Source: Metaphire vulgaris (taxonomy: Eukaryota > Annelida > Clitellata > Crassiclitellata > Megascolecidae). From it: a stretch of 64,000 bases of DNA. The notes under the pieces are model-generated. The model did no database searches, was not told where the DNA came from, and was given only the letters and a program-made list of their open reading frames with translations. How positions within the stretch are numbered: the first letter of the stretch is position 1; each line of letters opens with the position of its first letter. A program made the position numbers and the translations under genes. The stretch lies in contig CM030840.1 in the NCBI GenBank assembly GCA_018105865.1, positions 5,674,140-5,738,139 on the forward strand, read 5' to 3'. Shown here piece by piece: positions 24,779-35,549 of this stretch.

Positions 24779-25572
24779 CATGGGCGTAGCCAGGGGGTGC
24801 AATTGCACCCCAAGTTGTCAAGTGCTAAACATTTTGATGCCATTATTTGAGCACTAGCATTGCAATGTACAATGCAATTCTTACTTATATACTTTTTGTT
24901 ATCATTATTTTGTTTCTGGTATTTGTTAACATAAACATAGAATAGTTTATAGTTTTCAACTAGCAATTACCACGCATCCGATGAACCTCATCGGTTATGG
25001 TACTGCCACTGCGCAAAGAAATTAGACAATGTTTTGGGGGCCGTCCATAAATTACACGCGCTTAGGGGTGAGGGTGTTCAAACATTTGTGACGACGGGGT
25101 AGGGGTTTTAAGAAATGTGACGTCACATAACACTATTTTTTATTAATACTGCAATACTATGTTACCGCAAAATTTAACGTATTTTACATTTATAATAATT
25201 ATACTGTATTTAAAAAATAGAATTTTAAAAAGTTTCTGAATATTGTTTTAACTATAGTAATTATAATGAATATTTTCAAACGAAACATTAACTTTGAAAT
25301 TGGAAAGACGACAAGGTGACGGGGGGTTAGCGCGTTGTGACGTCATATTTGAGGGTGTCTGACTTTTTATGACGACGTGTGGGGAGAGCGAGGGAAGGGG
25401 TGAAAAAACTGCCAAAATCGCGTGACGTCATTTATGGATGGCCCCTTGAGTACCATCATAGCCAAATTGAAATTGAAATAAGTTTGCTCGAGTCGATTAT
25501 CGATATGCATATCCATTTTATAAATATAAGAATTGCACACACCCCCTAGACAAATTCCTAGCTACGCCACTG
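24779..25572. mobile_element. hAT-like MITE interrupted by a nested MITE
   Basis: The left end CATGGGCGTAGCCAGGGGGT and the right end (reverse complement CAGTGGCGTAGCTAGG) are matching termini. Flanks TATCTGTA (24771-24778) and TATCTGTC (25573-25580) agree at 7 of 8. The element at 25037-25445 lies inside it, so the host MITE was about 385 bp. Confidence 0.75.
25037..25445. mobile_element. Nested MITE with GGGGCCGTCCATAAAT termini
   Basis: Left GGGGCCGTCCATAAATTACA and right, reverse-complemented, GGGGCCATCCATAAATGACG. A possible 3-bp duplication TTG lies at 25034-25036 and 25446-25448. Termini resemble those of the element at 10079-10478. Several GTGACGTCA motifs lie inside. Confidence 0.7.
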
Positions 25573-25666
25573 TATCTGTCTGTGTATTTCTTGAATTTTA
25601 TCTCGGATATATGTGCAAACGCACTGGTCTCTGTGAATTAGAAACATCAACAATTCTGTTGTGACG

Positions 25667-25732
25667 GGGTTTCTGGGTCGTTATCACCCCTTTCGAAGAC
25701 GTATAGACTGTGTTCGAGCGACCCAGAAACCC
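25667..25732. repeat. Short perfect inverted repeat
   Basis: GGGTTTCTGGGTCG at 25667-25680 and its exact reverse complement CGACCCAGAAACCC at 25719-25732 are separated by 38 bp. It could be a foldback remnant or a hairpin. Next to it, at 25850-25940, is a B-box-like GCGGGTTCAAGCCCCG, perhaps a SINE fragment. Confidence 0.6.
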
Positions 25733-25744
25733 TTATTGACCTGC

Positions 25745-27392
25745 TTGCAATTCCTCTGTCCATTCAACTTGAAAGCACAGCTGCTGCTTCTTCTCTGTAT
25801 TGTATACAGTCTGCTCTACTTGTCTTTTGTTCCTAATTGAGATCATCCGGTCAAGGAGTGGAAGATGGTAGAATGAGATATGCGCTGGAGCGGTGGTAGG
25901 CTGACGGAGCGGGTTCAAGCCCCGTTAGTGCCCCGAGTGATTTTCACACAGGCAGTAATGCTTCCTTAAGTTCCTGAACCACTTTAAATCACGTTATGTT
26001 CTGTATGAGACTATAGATAAACACTGGCTCACACGCTTATGATAATAAGGAACGTAACTATCATTTATTTATTTTAAAAGCGATGTGTGCTATATGGAAC
26101 AGGTTGAGCGAATGTGAATGTTAGCAATCGTAGAGCAGCTAGGCCGACGTATGTACTTTATCGGAATCTCGCTAGTATATATGCCTTAACGCATACTTGG
26201 ATGTGAAATACAGTGAAAACATGACGTAAAGCTATCACTAAAACAGAAGACATCGTTATTGCTATTAATGTCGCGTGCTTTGCTATCGCCATGATGAAAT
26301 TTATAGTAGGCTAATTTTGTAGCCAAATTTTGTAGTTGCTGATTTAATCGCAGAGTCAGCATCATAAAATCAATTTATGAACATTGACCCTGAAATTTTG
26401 TGTGATTGAATTCTAGACCACATTTCCTTTTAATGCCGTCCAGTGAGTCTGAAAAATGTTACAAACAAGATTTGAGGTCAGAAAACATGCAGTGGTGTAC
26501 CTAGGGTATAGCAGAAAGCAAAAAGGGCAGATGCTTACGGTGTCACTTGAAGGGTCGACTAAAACTGTGATTTTGTTCTACTCAACGTATGAAGAGAATT
26601 GCGAAAACTAACTCTAGGCAAATCATATACCAGTTTGCATTAGTAAATGCAAGTAAAATTCAGCGGCAATGTAATTATTCGTTAATTAAATATTTCTTAT
26701 CCTACTAATCTGTTTCTGAAATTCTGACCTCTGACATGGGCGCCAAATACCCTGGCTACAACCCTGAAAACATGAAGTGTAGAGACCATATTCATCTTTG
26801 CACTTGTCTTTATTGTTAACATTTTTATTTCGGTCAACAAAATTCTCTTACTCCATGTTACTAGTGAAGCCTAAAGTTCAAAGTTTATTGTGCAAAATCT
26901 ACTGAAAGAAAACTCAGAAGTAGGGTTCCAATCACTTATGACCTTATCCTACTTTGGGCTAAATTAACAAGGCAAGAGCTTTGTACAGGTGCAGGAATGG
27001 ACAACCATGCGTAAAATTCCATTTGCTGCAGGTCGTGGCATTCCAACCGTGAACCATTTAAAAACATCGGTTTTCCAACTCTTAGGCGTTTCTGGAGCTG
27101 AGAAGATCGATCGACCGTCTTCGCCGTTGACTTCTACTCTAAAGTTAGAAAGTTTTCATTTCAATAAAGTAAATCAACTATCATAAACTGAGAAAATAAT
27201 ATTGTTAATGGCGCAACATTGGCAATGAAAGGCAAATGCTGCCCATCTAACCTCGTGTCTCAATTCATTTTAAGTGGTTTTAGCGATGATGACGACAGCG
27301 ATGATGACTATGAATCCTTTACTGATTAATTATAGCATGTTATCTATTACTGTAACTTCATGCAAAACGGGCTGAGACGAATGAAGCTAGAT
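25745..27392. other. Intergenic, little recognised
   Basis: Holds the second copy of the dispersed repeat at about 26128-26225. Otherwise AT-rich sequence without convincing coding exons. A 65-codon frame at 26989-27186 has no recognisable domain. Confidence 0.5.
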
Positions 27393-27400
27393 AGGGCTAA

Positions 27401-27749
27401 CAGTGGTTCTCAACCAGTGGTCCGCGGACCAAAAGTGGCCCGCGAGATGGGGTCCAGTGGTCCGCGGCGGTCTAAAAACGTGAATAAAAAGATATGTATA
27501 TTTTTCATTTGAAAAATCTAAACATGCGACAAGCCCAAAAAGGTCATCAACGCAAAGATATCGTTAGCACCTTTTATGTGTATTGTGTGCATTTTCAACA
27601 TGAAAAAGTTGGATAAGCAAAAAAAGATTTCTAAAATGGGCATCTACAGATTTTTAGGAGTAGGTGACTGCTCAATTTATCAGGTGGTCCGCGAGAAAGT
27701 TTTGAACATCAAAGATGGTCCGCGAGGCAAAGGGTTCTGAGAACCACTG
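27401..27749. mobile_element. hAT-like MITE (CAGTGGTTCTCAACC termini)
   Basis: Starts CAGTGGTTCTCAACCAGTGG and ends, in reverse complement, CAGTGGTTCTCAGAACCC. The flanks share GCTAA but not a full octamer. GGTCCGCG recurs near both ends. It contains GACAAGCCCAAAAAGGTCATC near 27529. Confidence 0.75.
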
Positions 27750-27935
27750 GCTAAGAAAAATAAGATTTTTTCAGTTTTGAATTAAACGTCATTGAAAATG
27801 TTTTATTTTTATGTCGCAGCTATTAGCAGTAGAATGAGTAGATTATTGTTCCGAGTTTTAAAATTTAACTCTATGAAATAACTCTAATTTCAGTCCAGAT
27901 CACATCGGATCATCCCAACATATTCACGCAACACG

Positions 27936-29081
27936 ATGAAGGCAATCGTTGCAGTATCTCTCTTGCTTTTTCTGCACGAAGTCATGCAGACCACAGATGC
28001 ACAAAGTGATTTGCGTAATTTCGTTACATAGTAGCATTTCTTTTCGAAACTGTAATCAATCTGCTAACGCAAATGAGTTTGATATCCGATGATTCCAGGG
28101 TGCGATTTGTGACTGGAGCAGTGGGGGAATATTTGTGAGGGAAAGAGTTTGGGGGGATGTAGTTGTTGGGGAAATGTAGCAGTGGGGGGATGTAGTGGTG
28201 AAGGGATGTAGCAGTAGGGGGATGCAGTTGGGCAGTGGGGGAAATCCTTCCCCTACAAATTGCGCCCTGGATGATTCTGCCTTTTGTTCTAACAATTCTT
28301 AAAATATGCAAATTCATTTCTCCATAAATAGTTTTCAATCACGTCCATGAATATTACCAATCACCATAGTCTTCATCGCCAATAGCATTCTGAAATCATT
28401 ATTTACGCTGAAGGTAACCCCTGATAACCTAATGTTATGACCATTGGTAAATTCGAGATGACAGATGTCCTCTCATTTTATATGAACGTTTACATGACAG
28501 TGCGTATCGGGACATATTTTTGCTATTTTTCATATTGAACAACTTAACTATACAATTTTGAGAATATTTCATTATTTGTCAAATTGTCATTGTTTGAGCG
28601 GCTGTTTTGGGCGTTCTATTTCCAATATAATTGGTTTTCGTTTTATTTCAATGCTTTCTTGCGGAACAGCTTGTGGAATCATCGTCGATTGTCTGCCAAA
28701 TTGCTACGTATATTTTGGCAGAGACGATTGCCCAAAGGGATGCAAATGCCCGTGCGAAGTAAGACACATGCGAAATGAGTTTATGGTTAAACATATTTTC
28801 ATAATGTCTAAAAAGATTGACACCACGCGATCAATATTTAGGAACGGAAGATCAGTCTTATGGTGTAAACTTCGTAAGAGAAGTCGTTGTAAAATTAATA
28901 AAAATTGTGAATTAGAGTTTATAAAATGGCATCGTTTTATGAAATAAAAAGAAGTAAATATGCATTTCAGCGCCGCAAATGCCCCAAGGGTAAGGAATGC
29001 TATCTTAAGTACTTTCTCGGCTGCCGTCCTACACCCGGATTTCACTGCTATCCAATTGCAGCCTGTAGACCTAAACAATAA
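27936..29081 (+). CDS. Small secreted cysteine-rich peptide gene (3 exons)
   Basis: Exon 1 starts at the ATG at 27936 with a signal peptide (MKAIVAVSLLLFLHEV, likely cleaved after TTDA). It ends at 28005 or 28014; both donors give phase 1. Exon 2, 28670-28758, holds seven cysteines including the run CPKGCKCPC. Exon 3, 28971-29081, holds five more and ends at TAA. Phases 1 and 0 agree, giving 89 or 92 residues with 12 cysteines in the mature part, an even number as expected for disulfides. An AATAAA at 29077-29082 overlaps the stop codon. The D..C..GC.C.C pattern recalls antistasin-type modules, but weakly. It may be a protease inhibitor, an antimicrobial peptide or another secreted defence or venom-type peptide; the sequence does not say which. 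Intron 1 carries a MITE. Splice sites are predicted by eye. Confidence 0.6.
28096..28269. mobile_element. MITE with perfect 8-bp TSD in intron of the cysteine-rich gene
   Basis: Ends CAGGGTGCGATTTGT and, in reverse complement, CAGGGCGCAATTTGTAGGGG. Identical octamers GATGATTC flank it at 28088-28095 and 28270-28277. The interior is a short tandem array of GGGGGATGTAG(C/T)AGTGG-like units. Confidence 0.85.
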
Positions 29082-29303
29082 ACAGGTTTGGAATCAATTA
29101 GTCAGTTTGTGTTTTGTTCATTGGCAGCTGCTTAACTATAGCATCGAAGATTAATGCACGTTAATATACATAGATTGACTAATAAATTGACTTACTTCTA
29201 TAGCGTCGTTTGGATAATGCATTTTGCCTCAGTCGATGGTCAGTCTGAGTTAGAATCGAAATCTTCCTTTGTCGGTTCGATTTTCCGGTAATGAGTCTAT
29301 ACT

Positions 29304-29423
<120 letters not shown>

Positions 29424-29647
29424 AGTCAAAGTGTGAAATCAGGCAATGTTGACATTGCCTGAAACTTTTAGGAAATGTCGACATAAGCCGTTTCACTCGG
29501 GCACTGTCGACATTGACTGAAATGTTTAGGCATTGTTTAACAATGCCTAAAATTTGCTCAAATTTTATACACACATTTCCTGAAATCTTTATCTGTGATG
29601 GAATAGCATAATAAGTAACATAAAACAGTTCTGAAACCTTAATAAGT

Positions 29648-30034
29648 GCCAAAAACTTTAATAGGTTCAAATTAAATAAAAAAAACAGGCAGTAATAGAA
29701 AAAAGTTATACACAACTGTAAAAACTTCAAATGCAATAAAGGAATGAATTCCAAAAAACTTTATGAGGTTCTAACGCAATAAAGAAAAAGCAGTCATATA
29801 AAACAGTTCTACAACATTAATGAAGTCAACTAAAACTTTATAAGGTTCTAATGCAATAAAAAGCAGTCATATAAAACAGTTATATACAACATTAATGAAG
29901 TCAACTAAAACTGTATAAGGTTCTAATGCAATAAAGGAAAAAGCAGTCATATAAAACAGTTCTACAACATTAATGAAGTCAACTAAAACTGTATAAGGTT
30001 CTAATGCAATAAAGGAAAAAGCAGTCATATAAAA
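29648..30034. repeat. Tandem repeat, about 77-bp unit, 4-5 copies
   Basis: Units contain GGTTCTAATGCAATAAAG, AGCAGTCATATAAAACAG and CAACATTAATGAAGTCAACT. The last three (from about 29843) are nearly identical and the first ones are diverged. Inside the TIR element, just 3' of its minus-strand coding remnant. Confidence 0.8.
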
Positions 30035-30045
30035 CGGGCTAATAT

Positions 30046-30602
30046 TTAACAGTTCTTATTGCAGCAACTTAAACTTGAATGGCAACGACTATTGCATTTC
30101 AGTTTAGCTTTGAAACCTCTACAACGATTTGTTTCACACTTTTTTGAACCCTTACAATTGCATTTTGCAAAACCTTGACCGCCACTCTTTGATTCGTACT
30201 GAACAGCAGCCCTCAATGAAATCTCGCTGTGTGTCATGACATCATCTTCATTTAGCAGTATCTGGGTGCACAAATCAAATTGATTTCGTGCATACCGGCC
30301 TTGTAGAACACCAGCTCTAACAGCTATACGATACATGTCGTTGCAGTTATATGATCAAGAATGACACCCATGATATTACGAGGATCGCCACGTCCTCGAT
30401 CAACTAATGGAACAGGGACGGTAACATTGTCACCAGGATTTCCAGCTGCAAATTCTATTCTACTACGCAAAACCATTCGTTTAGCTTGCTTCACTAAACC
30501 TTCTCGAGCCCTCTTGCGATGAGACTGTATACTATCGTGCAGGTGATCTATGAAATCTGATGCTTGCTGGTTACTAGTGGTTTCCGCCTGTTCTTCAACC
30601 AT
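30046..30602 (-). pseudogene. Gin/KRBA2-type integrase C-terminus, frameshifted
   Basis: Two overlapping minus-strand frames, 30602-30324 and 30336-30046, differ by one frameshift. The first holds VPVPLVDRGRGDPRNIMGVI. The second continues with EISLRAAVQYESKSGGQGF and a cysteine-rich tail C-N-C-K...K-C...N-R-C ending in NSRCH and CCNK. These match the C-terminal region of the integrase-like KRAB-A domain-containing protein 2 / SCAND3-type proteins of animals, which derive from Ginger/Gin transposons. The integrase core (DDE) is absent. Family from memory of its signature; broken and partial. Confidence 0.65.
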
Positions 30603-31075
30603 TGTAGCTCGCGATGAAGCTGTACTGCGACTGGCTGTGGTATGATCCGCAGCAGGTGAATAAGCGTAAGCTGTTTCAGTGGTTGCAGCTGATGTAGTGA
30701 TGTAGAAGCAGTCACAGACGTTTCAGCAGCCGGAACTGAAAATGACGTTGAACTGTGACAGGCGACACCTTGAAAAAGACTTCCTGCAGTTATTCACAGC
30801 TATAGGGATACAGCGAACAGCCCCATCAGCCTTAATATGGCCCTGACAGCGAAGCCTCAGATCTTCTTAAGTCCAAGTTAAGCTTATTATGCTATTCCAT
30901 CACAGATAAAGATTTCAGGAAATGTGTGTATAAAAATTGGACAAATTTCAGGCATTGTTAAACAATGCCTAAACATTTCAGTCAATGTCGACAGTGCCCG
31001 AGTGAAACGGCTTATGTCGACATTTCCTAAAAGTTTCAGGCAATGTCAACATTGCCTGATTTCACACTTTGACTG

Positions 31076-31078
<3 letters not shown>

Positions 31079-31132
<54 letters not shown>
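31079..31132. repeat. (TA)n microsatellite
   Basis: About 27 TA dinucleotides right after the right TIR of the transposon remnant. Confidence 0.95.
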
Positions 31133-31137
<5 letters not shown>

Positions 31138-31229
31138 AGTAGACTCGTTATTCGGAACAATACTGGCGGGACATATGGGAGGAACCAGATGAAGACCATG
31201 TAAGTCACTACTGCACTGGATGACTGGAT

Positions 31230-31340
31230 GTGCTGACTGAAGACGGATTTAAAGGATTAAAGACCCATGCTGTTGACAGAGAAGTGTGGCGCCAATGGCA
31301 ACCAGGAGCTGCTATCGGGCACACACGCTCTTGACTTTAG
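31230..31340 (+). mobile_element. Possible LINE C-terminal fragment
   Basis: Reads GLKTHAVDREVWRQWQPGAA then IGHTRS and a stop, resembling the last residues of a retroelement protein. A short relic; the region 31341-31842 around it holds nothing else I recognise. Confidence 0.35.
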
Positions 31341-31842
31341 CTCCAGTAATGTTACTGCGCTATATAAATTGTCGTAGATAATAATAATAATAATATATGA
31401 TGTATTTTTGTATTTCCCAAAGTCGTTTTTCAATGCATTCGTGGCTTTTAATGCTGCTACTTTATGTCATCAATGCATCGCCACAATAACCTATTTACTT
31501 ACTTGTTTGTTTGCTTACTTACTTGAAAGCATATATCGAATATTGTCTTTGTTCTTTGGATTTAGAATAACATGTCCGAAGGAACCTCTCTGCAAATACA
31601 CGGAACCAAAAAGCGAACATTTCCGGCGTCTTCGTAATAATCGAACGCAATGAAGCGAATTATACAGTACTTATAATGACGCATTAACATCCAGGGCTTT
31701 AGTGTAGAGACAACAGTAGAAATTCAAGGCATAACAAGACTTATAAAGCAGATTAACCTGGTCACTAATTTCAGCTACAGAATGAGAAAAATATAAGGCA
31801 TATGAACGACAACGGTATAACATTAACAGCAGGAAGTGCAGT

Positions 31843-32114
31843 GATCCATAGCGCCACCGACCAAGTTCAATTGCAAAGGTCGCTAAATACTATTCAATAC
31901 CTATATCATATTTGCCAGATAGTCCTGTTGAGTTTAGTTTAGACGTGAGAAATTCATGCTTGGCGGAATTATCACTATTTCTTGGCATTATATGCAAGCC
32001 AAGGGAGCGTCTTAAACCGAACAGGAAAAATCATATACCATGCATACTGGACCAGTCCGACGCTTACACAGATTCGAAACCATGTCACGCACGGGTTTCT
32101 ACCTACCTACATAC
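31843..32114 (+). repeat. Left-edge remnant of histone H2A-H4 spacer
   Basis: Nearly identical to the spacer between H2A and H4 in the full units (for example 36422-36693), from GATCCATAGCGCCACCGAC to the CTACCTACCTACATA run. The (CA)n run and the H4 gene that should follow are missing and are replaced by transposon-derived sequence. This marks the outer edge of the histone array. Confidence 0.85.
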
Positions 32115-32148
32115 AGGGGCGCCGCCAGACGTTTGAGAGTGGGGGAGG

Positions 32149-32202
32149 GGTTAGGGTTAACCCTAGGGTTAGGATTAGGGATAACCCTAAAATAACCCCA
32201 AA
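32149..32202. repeat. Interstitial telomere-like repeats, inverted
   Basis: GGGTTAGGGTTAACCCTAGG followed by GTTAGGATTAGGGATAACCC and TAA. Both TTAGGG and CCCTAA orientations are present. A second degenerate CCCTAA run (CTCTAACCCTAACCCC) lies at 32914-32932. Confidence 0.75.
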
Positions 32203-32775
32203 ATTTAAATAATATTAGAAATAACCCTGCTTTCTCCCATTCCCTCGCGTTAGGCACTTCCCTTCGCGGCCGCGTCTAGCGCGGCCTCCTTTGGAACGGG
32301 GGTCCGGGGGTTTTTCCCGCGGAAAAATTTTGAAATCGTAGATGCTCGTACGTGTGTTTTAGAGCATTTTGGACACAAAATCACAGGCCTGGCATCAATA
32401 GGTTCCATGTCTGTAATTTCTTATGCTTTAGTCAATTTCAAATTATTATGCTTCAATTTGTGCGTATTAAGTCAAAAATTACTTGTCATTGGACCATACT
32501 AGTGTCAATGCTACTAAGAGTAAGAGTCACGTGGCAGATGCTACTGCTCAATCAAATCTTGAAATCTTGTTTTAAATCGCTGTAAATCTATTCAGTGTCA
32601 CAACTCACATGTGGCAAAATGCGACAAAAAGTGACAAAAAGTAGACAGCAGGCAAATAAATTGCTGATGAAAACTTCAAACCACTGTTACTAGTTAAAAA
32701 GCAGTAGGCTAGTTAAGCCACAGCAATTAACAGAAATCCAATACTATTAATCATGGTTCAGTTATAGGTCTTGTA

Positions 32776-33009
32776 CAATTGCTGGTTCACCGACATTTGC
32801 GCGACCGACATTAGCGCGTATTTCGAGGAAGCTCGAATTGCGCCATAAATTACAGTATAATTCATCCGTGCTTTAGTAACTATAGTCTTAACCATAACCC
32901 AAGGTCAAACCCTCACTCTAACCCTAACCCCAATAATATCAACTAACGTATTATAGCGCAAATGTCGGCACGCAAATGTCGGTCGCGCATTTGACGGGTC
33001 ACCCAATTG
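32776..33009. mobile_element. MITE with CAATTG...GCGCGACCGACATT termini
   Basis: Left CAATTGCTGGTTCACCGACA followed by TTTGCGCGACCGACATT. The right end is its reverse complement with a few changes (CAATTGGGTGACCCGTCAAA). The box GCGACCGACATTTGCG is repeated near both ends. No ORF. Confidence 0.7.
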
Positions 33010-33133
33010 CTTCTTGTCTCAAATATATAACACCACATTTAATAGAACTTTGCTCGCCTATCCAGATTGCAGATATATAGGCAAAAAACCTCCCTTCAAG
33101 TTTACTCCCACAGCTCTGCCTCCCTGTTTTCCA

Positions 33134-33180
<47 letters not shown>

Positions 33181-33384
33181 GTGAGGTAGTAATGGTAGCG
33201 GTAGTCTAGTAATGGCAGCAGTATAGTATTAATAGTAGTAGGTAGTTGTGGCAATCAAATTTTTAGCAGGGCAACAGTAGTAACCGAGATTTCTACATTT
33301 ATCATGCGCCTAACGACCATAGTCTCTAATTACACACGTAATCGCTACAAGTTAGTGGCAGACGTTCGGAGGACGTCGGCGCCC

Positions 33385-33434
<50 letters not shown>

Positions 33435-33650
33435 GTTGTAGTAGTAGTAGTGAGGTAGTAATGGTAGCGGTAGTATAGTAATGGCAGCAGTATAGTATGA
33501 ATAGTAGTAGGTAGTTGTGGCAATCAAATTTTTAGCAGGACAACAGTAGTAACCGAGATTTATACATTTATCATGCGCCTAACGACCATAGTCTCTAATT
33601 ACACACGTAATCGCTACAAGTTAGTGGCAGACGTTCGGAGGACGTCGGCG
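33134..33650. repeat. Local duplication of the H4-H1 spacer
   Basis: The segment from the (AAT)n run through GTGAGGTAGTAATGGTAGCG to GTTCGGAGGACGTCGGCGC occurs twice in a row, at about 33134-33381 and 33387-33650. Full units carry it once. Recombination between the (AAT)n runs would explain it. Confidence 0.8.
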
Positions 33651-34054
33651 CTTTGGAAATTCAGTAATGAGAGTGACGCTGCCACAGAATCTGACTAAGC
33701 CTGCAAATTGTTCGTTGGAGTCGTCGACCATCGCGCCCACGATGGCACCGGAGGCGAATCGAGTCTCAAGGACAATCGAGTTCCCATATGGTGGTCAGAG
33801 CGGCGCCGGAAATCTATGAAATGGACGCCGAGACCTGAATCGGGACAGAGATTTAAGGCGGCGGCGTGGAATATGTGAGGGATTTGGTGTCGCCATCAGA
33901 CGCCAACCGGTTCCGGTCGTTCGTTTCGACAGCTGCGATGTAGGTGCGACGCATTCAAGGCAACGCGGAGTCGATGCAGCGTCGGACAAGCGACCGGGTC
34001 TGGTCGGGAAACAAGAAGCGATAGAACAGGCCCGAACGGCGCTTGCTATTCCGG

Positions 34055-34257
34055 GTCTGGTCAGAGAGATCGCTCAGGACTTCAAGACGGATCTGCGCTT
34101 CCAGAGCTCGGCCGTAATGGCGCTCCAGGAGGCCAGCGAGGCCTATCTGGTGGGCCTGTTCGAAGACACCAACCTGTGCGCCATCCACGCCAAGCGCGTG
34201 ACCATCATGCCGAAAGACATCCAACTTGCCCGACGTATCCGCGGCGAGCGTGCTTAA
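34055..34257 (+). pseudogene. Histone H3 fragment fused to an H1 promoter (H3-0)
   Basis: The last 67 codons of H3, from [16 protein letters not shown] to RRIRGERA and stop, are intact. At 34054/34055 they join sequence that in full units lies just upstream of H1 (CGGCGCTTGCTATTCCG). The whole H1 gene, the H1-H3 spacer and the N-terminal half of H3 are missing. No ATG in the right frame precedes it, and the N-terminal tail that carries the modification sites is gone. The 3' stem-loop and purine element are still present. Not a functional histone gene. Confidence 0.95.
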
Positions 34258-34291
34258 GTCATTGAAGCTGCGCTTCGGTCGGGAATGAAAC

Positions 34292-34307
34292 GGCTCTTTT
34301 CAGAGCC
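34292..34307 (+). terminator. Histone 3' stem-loop, H3-0
   Basis: GGCTCTTTTCAGAGCC: six-base stem, TTTC loop. It is bound by SLBP; the downstream purine-rich box (GCAAAGGAA) pairs with U7 snRNA. Confidence 0.95.
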
Positions 34308-34480
34308 ACAAAATCGTATGCAAAGGAATTACGCGACCTCGCAAGCGATGGAGATAGACGCCCGTGTTGTGGGTAATAATGGGGTGGGACCGTGCACCAC
34401 ATGTCACAATCGTCTAAAATTCTCACAATCAATCTTGATGTCCACTACCACTAGAATCGTAGTTCCTCGCAATTCATAAC

Positions 34481-34484
<4 letters not shown>

Positions 34485-34529
<45 letters not shown>

Positions 34530-34530
34530 G
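34485..34530. repeat. (ATT)n microsatellite, H3-H2B spacer
   Basis: About 15 ATT units. Shorter in the other copies: 40807-40836, 47381-47408 (interrupted) and 54003-54034. Confidence 0.9.
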
Positions 34531-34800
34531 TCGTCGAGTATCATACACACTCGTCGTCTTCAGTAGTGGCAGGATCAGCTAAAATGGCCGCACCAAGTAA
34601 CTCGTCGTGGCATATACCACACGCTCGCTCGCACCACTCTACTTGCAACCGCCAACGACCCACACCGGTGGTATGTCGAGGGTAGCACCGAAGAGGGCGC
34701 TATAGAAGAGCTTCTGTCGTTAGTCCGACGTCTACAGCTAGTGCGGGGAGGACCACCACGAGGCAACTTCGACTGTAACTACGAAGGGGGGACAAATAAA

Positions 34801-35016
34801 CAGGGCCATATTAAGGCCGGGGCTGAGGGGGCTATAGGCCCACCGATTTTCCATCTTTGCTTGTGAGCACGTTTTGCAAGCGAGATAAACTTTTTTTGCT
34901 CGTCGCCACTCGCCAGCACGATTTGTAAGGGAGACAACCTTTTTTGGCTTGTCGGAGATTTTCAGTATAGGCGACGGCCTTTTTTTCTCAGCCTTCCGGA
35001 CCTTAATCCGGCCCTG
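34801..35016. mobile_element. hAT-like MITE in H3-H2B spacer, unit 1
   Basis: Ends CAGGGCCATATTAAGGCCGG and CCGGACCTTAATCCGGCCCTG-type. The right duplication is CAACTAAC, while the left is changed to CAAATAAA. Two internal boxes match GACAAGCAAAAAAGG in reverse complement. It is at the same place in all four units, so it entered an ancestral unit. Confidence 0.85.
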
Positions 35017-35113
35017 CAACTAACCACAAAGGCTAGACTAGAAACACACACATTACTGCCAGCGGCATATGGCTACGACTGTCGTATCATAATTCCTCTG
35101 TTATGAAGTGAGT

Positions 35114-35129
35114 GGCTCTGAAAAGAGCC
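35114..35129 (-). terminator. Histone 3' stem-loop, H2B-1
   Basis: On the minus strand GGCTCTTTTCAGAGCC, 48 bp after the H2B stop, followed by a purine-rich CAGAGGAA. Confidence 0.95.
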
Positions 35130-35177
35130 GTTTAGAGAAGCAAGCTCGACGCCGGCGACCACGAAGCGCCCACACGT

Positions 35178-35549
35178 CTACTTGGAGCTCGTGTACTTGG
35201 TGACGGCCTTCGTTCCCTCCGACACGGCGTGCTTGGCCAACTCGCCCGGCAACAGCAGCCGGACGGCAGTCTGAATTTCGCGACTCGTTATCGTCGACCG
35301 ACGGTTGTAGTGCGCCAGGCGACTCGACTCGGCCGCGATACGCTCGAAGATGTCGTTCACGAACGAGTTCATGATCGACATGGCCTTCGACGAGATCCCC
35401 GTGTCCGGGTGCACCTGCTTCAGCACCTTGTAGATGTAGATGGCGTACGACTCGCGTCGGCGCCTCTTCCTCTTCTTCTCGCCCGCCCGAGCGGCTTTCG
35501 CCTTCGACGCGGCCTTCTTCGCTCCTTTCGACGCTGGTTTAGGCGGCAT
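35178..35549 (-). CDS. H2B: Histone H2B, unit 1
   Basis: Core nucleosomal histone that pairs with H2A. 123 residues from [12 protein letters not shown]. The basic tail ([20 protein letters not shown]) leads into a complete histone fold and the C-terminal helix ending AVTKYTSSK. An upstream in-frame ATG (35559-35561) would add MQEE. I prefer the inner ATG because metazoan H2B starts MPPK or similar, but the extension is conserved in all four units. Lysine 120-type site in the C-terminal helix is present. Divergent from H2A-1 with a 233-bp shared promoter. No intron and a stem-loop 3' end, as for replication-dependent histones expressed in S phase. Confidence 0.97.
   Translation of the reverse strand: MPPKPASKGAKKAASKAKAARAGEKKRKRRRRESYAIYIYKVLKQVHPDTGISSKAMSIMNSFVNDIFERIAAESSRLAHYNRRSTITSREIQTAVRLLLPGELAKHAVSEGTKAVTKYTSSK

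Larger units (their letters stand above)
32115..33065. mobile_element. Transposon-derived sequence replacing an H4 gene at the array edge
   Basis: Begins CAGGGGCGCCGCCAG, like the end of a DNA transposon. It continues with telomere-like TTAGGG units (32149-32200) and GGGGGTCCGGGGGTTTTTCC, and includes an inverted-repeat element at 32776-33009. Histone spacer resumes at about 33066 with the H4-H1 spacer, so an H4 gene and its flanks are lost here. Confidence 0.6.

Noticed and set aside
31566..31653. Possible exon (CPKEPLCKY) like the third exon of the cysteine-rich gene
   Set aside because: An AG precedes it and a short CPK similarity exists, but only two cysteines remain and no partner exons were found. 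Could be a decayed paralogue; not supported enough.
34308..35113. 5S rRNA or snRNA gene in the histone spacers
   Set aside because: Some invertebrates have these linked to histone genes. I looked for 5S-like internal control sequences and snRNA motifs in each spacer and saw none.
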